Source of the DNA: Gallionellaceae bacterium
Lineage (GTDB): Bacteria > Pseudomonadota > Gammaproteobacteria > Burkholderiales > Gallionellaceae
NCBI GenBank assembly: GCA_030646595.1
Contig: JAUSKS010000037.1
Location: forward strand, 1-9,487
Direction: 5' to 3'
Length of the DNA: 9,487 nt
The position numbers and the translations under genes are program-made. Within the stretch, counting starts at the first letter, position 1; every line of letters starts with the position of its first letter. Positions 4,770 to 9,487 of the stretch are shown here, piece after piece. Below the pieces are notes generated by a model. The model was not told the DNA's origin, ran no database searches, and saw nothing but the letters and a program-made list of their open reading frames with translations.

Positions 4770-5825
4770 ATGCAAAAAATTCTCATCATCGCGCCTAGCT
4801 GGATAGGTGACACTATGCTGATGCATCCTATGCTGATGCGCCTCAAGCAGCGCTATCCTGCGGTGCAGATTGATTTGTTTGCGCCACCCTGGACTGCCGA
4901 TTTATTGCGCCAATTACCGGAGGTGCATGAAGTTATCATCAATCCTTTTCCGCATGGCGCAACCCATTTTCTGGCGCGTTTCCGTTTAGGCAGGCAGTTG
5001 CGTGATCGTCATTATGATCACGCCATTGTCCTGCCCAATTCATTCAAGTCTGCCCTCGTACCTTTCTTCGCTGATATTCCCTTGCGCACCGGCTTTTTCG
5101 GCGAGATGCGTTATGGCCTGCTGAATGATATACGCAAGCTGGATAAAGCTGCGCTACCACTCATGGTTGAACGCTTTGTGCAGCTTGCCGAAGCACCTGG
5201 ACAAACCATCAAGCGCCCCCTGCCGCATCCCACATTAACAGTCAGTGCGCAACAGCGCCGCCAGTTATTAGAACAACTCGGTCTGAACACGCAGCAACCC
5301 ATAGCTGTGTTTTGTCCCGGTGCAGAATATGGCCCGGCCAAACGCTGGCCCATTCCCTATTTTGCCAGCCTGGCACAAAAGCTGCGCGCGCAAGGTTATG
5401 CAGTGTGGCTGGTCGGCTCATCCAAAGACAAGGAAGCTGGCGAGAAAATCGTGGCGCTGGGTAATAATGCGTGCCGCAATTTATGTGGTGCAACCAATTT
5501 AGCACAAGCGATCACACTATTATCCTGTGCCGATCTGGTGGTGAGTAATGATTCCGGTTTGATGCATCTGGCCGCTGCGCTGAATCGCCCCATGCTGGCA
5601 TTGTATGGCTCCAGCAGCCCTCGGTTTACCCCGCCACTTTCCAATCAGGCCCAGATCATCAAGCTTGATCTGCCGTGTAGCCCCTGTTTCAAGCGGGTTT
5701 GCCCGCTGGGCCATTTCAATTGCATGAATCAGTTAACACCCAATAAAGTTGCGCGCCATATCCCTATCCACTCCATCGAGAAAAATAATGACTACTCCAC
5801 CCAAAGAGATCTTCAAGGCGTATGA
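4770..5825 (+). CDS. waaF: ADP-heptose:LPS heptosyltransferase II WaaF
   Basis: A GT9-family glycosyltransferase at the inner membrane face that adds the second heptose of the lipopolysaccharide inner core from ADP-heptose. The N-terminal fold begins MQKILIIAPSWIGDTMLM, matching E. coli WaaF (MKILVIGPSWVGDMMM), which fixes the start. Further marks are FCPGAEYGPAKRWP (about 189-202), VVSNDSGLMHLAAAL in the ADP-sugar site, and the C-terminal LPCSPCFKRVCPLGHFNCM. At 351 residues it is complete. Repeat copy A ends 13 bp upstream and no Shine-Dalgarno is visible, so translation initiation may be weak or depend on the repeat. The last 12 codons plus the stop overlap the next gene by 38 bp in another frame, so the C-terminal tail after KVARHIPIHSIEK is constrained by algC and probably not conserved. 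Confidence 0.95.
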   Translation: MQKILIIAPSWIGDTMLMHPMLMRLKQRYPAVQIDLFAPPWTADLLRQLPEVHEVIINPFPHGATHFLARFRLGRQLRDRHYDHAIVLPNSFKSALVPFFADIPLRTGFFGEMRYGLLNDIRKLDKAALPLMVERFVQLAEAPGQTIKRPLPHPTLTVSAQQRRQLLEQLGLNTQQPIAVFCPGAEYGPAKRWPIPYFASLAQKLRAQGYAVWLVGSSKDKEAGEKIVALGNNACRNLCGATNLAQAITLLSCADLVVSNDSGLMHLAAALNRPMLALYGSSSPRFTPPLSNQAQIIKLDLPCSPCFKRVCPLGHFNCMNQLTPNKVARHIPIHSIEKNNDYSTQRDLQGV

Positions 5826-7164
5826 CATACGCGGCATCGTCGGCAAGACCCTGACAGCGGACATTATCGAAACCATCGGCCACGCCATCGGCTCGGAAGC
5901 AATCGCACGCAAGCAACATACCATTGCCATCGGGCGCGATGGGCGCTTGTCAGGTGTCGAATTTGCCGCAGCCCTGGCGCGTGGGATACAGAAGAGCGGC
6001 ATCAATGTCATAGATGTAGGCCGCGTCGCCACCCCTATGGTGTACTTTGCCGCTTACCATCTCAACACGCATTCTGCGGTGATGATTACCGGTAGCCACA
6101 ATCCACCGGATTACAACGGGCTAAAAATGGTGCTGGGGGGAGAGACACTTTCCGGTGCGGCGATTCAAGCGCTACGGGCGCGCATCGAGAACCACAACCT
6201 CAGCCATGGATCAGGTAGTTATGCTGAAAAAAATATCAATGAAGAATACCTCACCCGCATTAGTTCCGACATCAAGCTGGCGCGGCCCATGAAGGTTACG
6301 GTAGATTGTGGTAATGGTGTCGCTGGCGATTTTGCTGCGACTTTATATCGCCGACTGGGCTGTGAAGTAACGGAAATGTTTTGTGAGGTGGACGGTACTT
6401 TTCCCAACCATCATCCTGATCCTTCCGATCCGCACAATCTGGAAGATTTGATTGCCGCATTAAAATCCAATGACAGCGAACTGGGCCTGGCCTTTGATGG
6501 GGATGGCGACCGCCTCGGCGTTGTTACCAAAAACGGCAGCATCATTTTCCCGGATCGTCAGTTGATGCTGTTCGCTGCCGATGTATTAAGCCGCAACCCC
6601 GGCGCGGAAATTATTTTTGACGTGAAATCCACGCGCAAGCTGTTTGGCTGGATACGTGAACATGGTGGCCGACCCACGCTATGGAAAACCGGTCACTCCT
6701 TTATCAAAGCCAAAATGAAAGAGAGCGGCGCGCTGCTGGCAGGTGAAATGAGCGGCCATGTATTTTTCAAGGAACGTTGGTATGGCTTTGATGATGGCCT
6801 GTATGCCGGCGCGCGTCTGCTGGAGTGCCTGAGTAAATATCCTGACCCCAGCGCCGTACTGAATAGCCTGCCTAATTCCATCAACACACCGGAACTGCAA
6901 ATCAAACTGAAAGAAGGCGAGAACTACGCGCTGATTGAACGGCTGCAAAAAGAAGCAAAATTCACCCACGCGCAAGACATTATCACCATAGATGGCCTGC
7001 GTGTGGAATATGCCGATGGATTTGGCTTGATGCGCTCCAGCAATACCACACCAGTGATTGTATTGCGCTTTGAAGCAGATGATACAAATGCCTTGCAGAA
7101 AATACAGCAGGATTTCCGGCGTGTGTTGCTTGAAGCTAATCCGGGATTGCAGTTGCCGTTTTGA
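5788..7164 (+). CDS. algC: Phosphomannomutase/phosphoglucomutase (AlgC/ManB type)
   Basis: A cytoplasmic alpha-D-phosphohexomutase that interconverts the 6-phosphate and 1-phosphate of mannose or glucose, feeding GDP-mannose and UDP-glucose for lipopolysaccharide and exopolysaccharide. The four active-site loops are all present: TGSHNP with the phosphoserine Ser103, FDGDGDRLG with magnesium ligands Asp237, Asp239 and Asp241, GEMSGH (319-324) for sugar choice, and RSSNTTP (416-422) for phosphate binding. The 458 residues match Pseudomonas AlgC in length and domain order. The frame is open further back, but MTTPPKEIFKAYDIRG is the typical beginning, so I use the ATG at 5788. It starts inside the end of waaF (38 bp overlap) with only a weak GAG upstream, so expression is probably coupled to waaF. 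Confidence 0.94.
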   Translation: MTTPPKEIFKAYDIRGIVGKTLTADIIETIGHAIGSEAIARKQHTIAIGRDGRLSGVEFAAALARGIQKSGINVIDVGRVATPMVYFAAYHLNTHSAVMITGSHNPPDYNGLKMVLGGETLSGAAIQALRARIENHNLSHGSGSYAEKNINEEYLTRISSDIKLARPMKVTVDCGNGVAGDFAATLYRRLGCEVTEMFCEVDGTFPNHHPDPSDPHNLEDLIAALKSNDSELGLAFDGDGDRLGVVTKNGSIIFPDRQLMLFAADVLSRNPGAEIIFDVKSTRKLFGWIREHGGRPTLWKTGHSFIKAKMKESGALLAGEMSGHVFFKERWYGFDDGLYAGARLLECLSKYPDPSAVLNSLPNSINTPELQIKLKEGENYALIERLQKEAKFTHAQDIITIDGLRVEYADGFGLMRSSNTTPVIVLRFEADDTNALQKIQQDFRRVLLEANPGLQLPF

Positions 7165-7198
7165 AAACAGCGTAGGGGGACTTGCTGGATAGGGCTTT

Positions 7199-7357
7199 AT
7201 TCCAATTCGCATTATAAGCGCTGCTAATGTGACTCCTTCCCCCTTGCAGGGGGAAGGTTGGGATGGGGGTAGAGTAGTAGAAAATAGTGTTCACCCCCTC
7301 CCTAGCCCCCCCTCAATGGGGAGGGGATTGTTGCTGTTTCTAACGCAAATTGGAATT
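7199..7357. repeat. GC-rich foldback element with inverted ends (MITE/REP-like)
   Basis: The left end ATTCCAATTCGCATTATAA (7199-7217) and the right end read in reverse, ATTCCAATTTGCGTTAGAA (from 7356), agree at 16 of 19 positions. Between them are two strong hairpins: CCTTCCCCC-TTGCA-GGGGGAAGG (7235-7257, 9 perfect pairs) and an arm CCCCTCCC (about 7295-7302) that pairs with GGGAGGGG (about 7318-7325). TTA occurs just outside both ends as a possible 3-bp duplication. Repeats of this CCCTCCC-rich type are common in proteobacterial intergenic DNA. Confidence 0.65.
7235..7257. terminator. Possible bidirectional terminator hairpin
   Basis: The perfect 9-bp, mostly G-C stem with a 5-nt loop lies about 70 bases after the algC stop in a convergent region, where a terminator for both strands is expected. 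It lacks a following T-run on either strand, so it is not a classical intrinsic terminator. Confidence 0.3.
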
Positions 7358-7367
7358 AGAGATGTCT

Positions 7368-7527
7368 TTTAACCTAGAAAAAATTGGCTACAGAGAACAC
7401 AGAGTTCACAGAGAAAAGCAATGTTTGTCGTTAATGATCCGCCCACCCATCAGTTGAACATTAAAATGCAGGAACCCGCATTATCTCTGTGTCCTCTGTG
7501 ATCTCTGTGGCGGGGTTTAGGTTATAA
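7368..7527. mobile_element. CACAGAG palindromic element, copy B, overlapping the cytochrome c4 stop codon
   Basis: The ends TTTAACCTA (7368-7376) and TAGGTTATAA (7518-7527) are imperfect inverted copies. The left arm has the 9-bp units CTACAGAGA, ACACAGAGT, TCACAGAGA (7388-7414); the right arm has three reverse units (7483-7509). Read forward it aligns with the reverse strand of copy A across the arms and the middle, with only scattered mismatches and two single-base gaps by eye, so the two copies are inverted relative to each other. The cytochrome stop (TAA on the minus strand, 7524-7522) lies in its right end. Confidence 0.75.
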
Positions 7528-8175
7528 CCCAGAAAGATAACCAGCCAAGGCTTCGATTTCAGCATCAGTCAATGTTTTGGCGACTTTGTTCATCATGCCG
7601 TTCGGGCTGTTGCTGCGTTCGCCATCGCGCCAATGGGCGAGCTGGGCATGTAGATACGCCTTATGCTGCCCACCGATCACCGGATAAGTCGCGACATTGG
7701 GTGCCTGGCCCTTACCATTCACCCCGTGGCAACTGGCGCATGCTGGTATATCTCTTTTCGCATCCCCGTGCAGGAATAAATTCTTCGCTACCGCATTGCC
7801 TCCCTTGCCATTACCTTGCATTTTTTTCTGGCTGGCAAAATAGGCAGTAATATCATTCAACTCGGCATCACTAATAGTCTTCGCCATGGCACTCATGATC
7901 TCATGCTTGCGCGCGCCCGACTGAAAATTGCGCAGTTGCTTGGCAATATAACTGGCATATTGCCCGGCCAGATTGGGAATCAAGTCTTCCGCGCTGAGGC
8001 CGAATTCGCCGTGGCAACCCTGGCACAACTCAGACTTGCTCTTGCCCGCGACAGGATTGCCGTTGCCTATACGCTGCTTGACCTCATTGACGGATGCGCT
8101 GGCGTAAGCTGTGGTAGCAACAAGCAGAGATGCACTAATCAGACAAATAGCGATGTAATATTGAGTGCGTATCAT
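7522..8175 (-). CDS. Diheme cytochrome c4-type periplasmic protein
   Basis: A periplasmic electron carrier of two fused class I cytochrome c domains, known in relatives to carry electrons from the bc1 complex to terminal oxidases. The signal peptide is clear: MIRTQYY, a hydrophobic stretch to Ala20, and a likely cut after Ala23-Tyr-Ala25. Haem sites are CQGCH (51-55) and CASCH (146-150). Likely axial methionines lie in EIMSAMAKTISD (Met94 or Met97) and GMMNKVAKTLTD (Met194 or Met195), so both domains are complete and repeat the same layout. The 217 residues fit the family. GGAG (minus strand, 8187-8184) precedes the ATG by 8 bases. The last codons (GYLSGL) reach a stop inside repeat copy B, so the insertion may have replaced the original stop. 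It is in the same direction as alaS, 78 bp after it. Confidence 0.93.
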   Translation of the reverse strand: MIRTQYYIAICLISASLLVATTAYASASVNEVKQRIGNGNPVAGKSKSELCQGCHGEFGLSAEDLIPNLAGQYASYIAKQLRNFQSGARKHEIMSAMAKTISDAELNDITAYFASQKKMQGNGKGGNAVAKNLFLHGDAKRDIPACASCHGVNGKGQAPNVATYPVIGGQHKAYLHAQLAHWRDGERSNSPNGMMNKVAKTLTDAEIEALAGYLSGL

Positions 8176-8253
8176 AATAATGTCTCCAGTCCAGTAAATA
8201 GGAAGTCAATTTTCTTCATGGCATCCATAGCGCATAAGCTGGGGTAGTTCATG

Positions 8254-9487
8254 CTACAACTTTTCCCCCACCCAGTCAGCCACCGTAGCCAGCGCAGCAG
8301 CCAGATGCTCCGGCTGTGTGCCGCCCGCCATGGCCATATCTGGCCTGCCACCACCTTTCCCCCCCACTTGTTGCGCGACCATATTAACCAGGTCGCCTGC
8401 TTTGACTTTCGCAGTAAAATCAGGCGTTACGCCCGCAATCAGGCTAACCTTGCCGTCGGCGACTGATGCCAACACAATAGCAGCAGATTTAAGTTTATCC
8501 TTGAGCTTGTCCAGCGTTTCACGCAACATTGTAGTATCCGCTCCTTCCAACAGCGCCGCCAGCACTTTCACACCATTGATCTCTACCGCCTGATTCAGCA
8601 AATCATCACCCTGCCCACTGGCCAGTTTTGACTTCAATCGTGCCAGTTCTTTTTCCAGCGATTTCACATTATCAAGAACTTGCGTGATGCGTGTAGCGGC
8701 TTCCTGCGGTTGTGTTTTCAGCGCACCCGCCACTAGCCGCAACTGATCTTCTTGCAACTGCACTAATGTTAGCGCACCTTCGCCGGTCACCGCTTCCACG
8801 CGCCGCACCCCTGCTGCCACACCGCTTTCCGCCACGATCTTGAACAGCCCGATGTCACCCGTGCGCTGGACGTGCGTACCGCCGCATAGCTCGCGTGAGG
8901 AGCCGATATCCAACACGCGCACCTCGTCGCCATACTTCTCGCCGAACAGCATCATCGCGCCAGTCTTTTGCGCATCTTCAATGTTCATCACGCGCGCCTG
9001 AGTCGCGGCGTTAGCCAGAATTTCTGCATTGACCAAGGCTTCCACTTTGCGTATCTCTGCATCCGTCATTGGTTGATTATGTACAAAATCAAAACGCGTT
9101 TTATCGGCATCCACCAACGAGCCTTTTTGCTGCACATGGCTGCCCAGCACCTCGCGCAAAGCTTTGTGCATCAAGTGTGTGGCTGAGTGGTTGCGCATGG
9201 TGCGATTACGCGCCGCCGTATCAACACGAGCATTGATACTATTACCCACAGTCAGTGTGCCAGTTTTTACAACACCATGATGACCGAACACGCTGGCCTG
9301 AATTTTTTGCGTATCTTCCACCGAGAAAATTCCATGCGACCCGCGCAGCTCACCGCTATCGCCGACCTGCCCGCCGGACTCAGCATAGAATGGCGTGTCG
9401 TCCAACACCACCACACCCATCTCGCCTTCTTTTAATTCATGGGCCGCTACGCCGCCCTTGTACAAGGCCAGCACTTTACCTTTGCTT
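8254..9487 (-). CDS. alaS: Alanyl-tRNA synthetase, C-terminal half (5' part outside window)
   Basis: AlaRS charges tRNA-Ala and clears mischarged serine or glycine. The frame is open to the window edge (SKGK before VLALYKGG), so the GTG at 9474 is not a start; about half of the usual 870 or so residues is visible. Present are the linker to the editing domain with [13 protein letters not shown], the zinc-binding editing site HSATH (9189-9175) and CGGTH (8886-8872), the [15 protein letters not shown] segment, a coiled-coil around [15 protein letters not shown], and the C-Ala domain ending in [15 protein letters not shown] and [11 protein letters not shown]. All editing ligands are intact. The aminoacylation core and start lie beyond 9487. 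Confidence 0.97.
   Translation of the reverse strand, partial: SKGKVLALYKGGVAAHELKEGEMGVVVLDDTPFYAESGGQVGDSGELRGSHGIFSVEDTQKIQASVFGHHGVVKTGTLTVGNSINARVDTAARNRTMRNHSATHLMHKALREVLGSHVQQKGSLVDADKTRFDFVHNQPMTDAEIRKVEALVNAEILANAATQARVMNIEDAQKTGAMMLFGEKYGDEVRVLDIGSSRELCGGTHVQRTGDIGLFKIVAESGVAAGVRRVEAVTGEGALTLVQLQEDQLRLVAGALKTQPQEAATRITQVLDNVKSLEKELARLKSKLASGQGDDLLNQAVEINGVKVLAALLEGADTTMLRETLDKLKDKLKSAAIVLASVADGKVSLIAGVTPDFTAKVKAGDLVNMVAQQVGGKGGGRPDMAMAGGTQPEHLAAALATVADWVGEKL

Larger units (their letters stand above)
7165..7521. other. Convergent intergenic stretch made almost wholly of two repeats
   Basis: This 357-base gap lies between the 3' ends of algC and the cytochrome gene. It holds a GC-rich foldback element (7199-7357) followed at once by CACAGAG copy B (7368-7527). 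I see no gene. Only about 35 bases after algC and 10 bases between the elements are not repeat. Confidence 0.7.

Noticed and set aside
6679..7212. 177-codon minus-strand ORF
   Set aside because: It lies antisense to the well-supported algC coding region and its translation has no family pattern.
7816..8247. 143-codon plus-strand ORF
   Set aside because: It is a shadow of the cytochrome c4 gene, which has a signal peptide and both haem motifs on the minus strand.
1..9487. Defence system, biosynthetic cluster or phage island
   Set aside because: Apart from one toxin-antitoxin pair, the genes are housekeeping or surface-sugar genes with known functions; nothing supports a larger novel system.

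Overview
This window looks like chromosomal DNA of a betaproteobacterium, most likely Nitrosomonadales (Gallionella, Nitrotoga or methylotroph-like relatives). That is an inference from gene content and protein style: ilvE, a CHCC zinc-finger gene, waaF and an algC-type phosphomannomutase lie in a row, followed by a diheme cytochrome c4 and alaS. No rRNA, tRNA, CRISPR array or phage module was seen.

Layout. At 3-695 is the 5'-truncated end of a REP-associated (Y1/HUH) transposase. Bases 696-1329 hold no intact gene, only small inverted repeats and what reads as a decayed 5' fragment of a glycogen branching enzyme gene (glgB). At 1330-1841, on the minus strand, is a complete two-gene type II toxin-antitoxin operon (ParE/RelE-like toxin, TIGR02574-like antitoxin) with a 4-bp ATGA overlap. 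After about 350 bases of mostly repeat-derived DNA come a YieF/ChrR-like flavin reductase (2195-2746) and a VOC/glyoxalase-fold protein (2895-3329). A plus-strand cluster then runs ilvE (3430-4350), CHCC zinc-finger (4362-4562), waaF (4770-5825) and algC (5788-7164). The minus strand carries cytochrome c4 (7522-8175) and the C-terminal half of alaS (8254-9487), convergent with algC.

Working together. IlvE completes branched-chain amino acid synthesis. WaaF adds heptose to the lipopolysaccharide inner core. The AlgC-like mutase supplies mannose-1-P or glucose-1-P for surface sugars. The reductase and VOC protein look like a small redox or detoxification pair.

The most interesting layer is the set of short non-autonomous palindromic elements (MITE-like) between the genes. 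(1) A 141-bp element at 2751-2891 has about 21-bp terminal inverted repeats and a perfect 5-bp target duplication (ATAAT). Its left duplication overlaps the reductase stop and its right one overlaps the VOC start, so it split a formerly coupled gene pair and now provides the VOC ribosome binding site. (2) Two copies of a 160-175 bp element, built on tandem 9-bp CACAGAG units, lie in inverted orientation around waaF-algC (4583-4756 and 7368-7527). One sits 13 bp before the waaF start; the other overlaps the stop codon of the cytochrome gene. (3) A third family is a GC-rich foldback at 7199-7357, with a possible solo end near 1901-1920. I see no clear new multi-gene system; the value here is in how these small repeats have reshaped gene boundaries.
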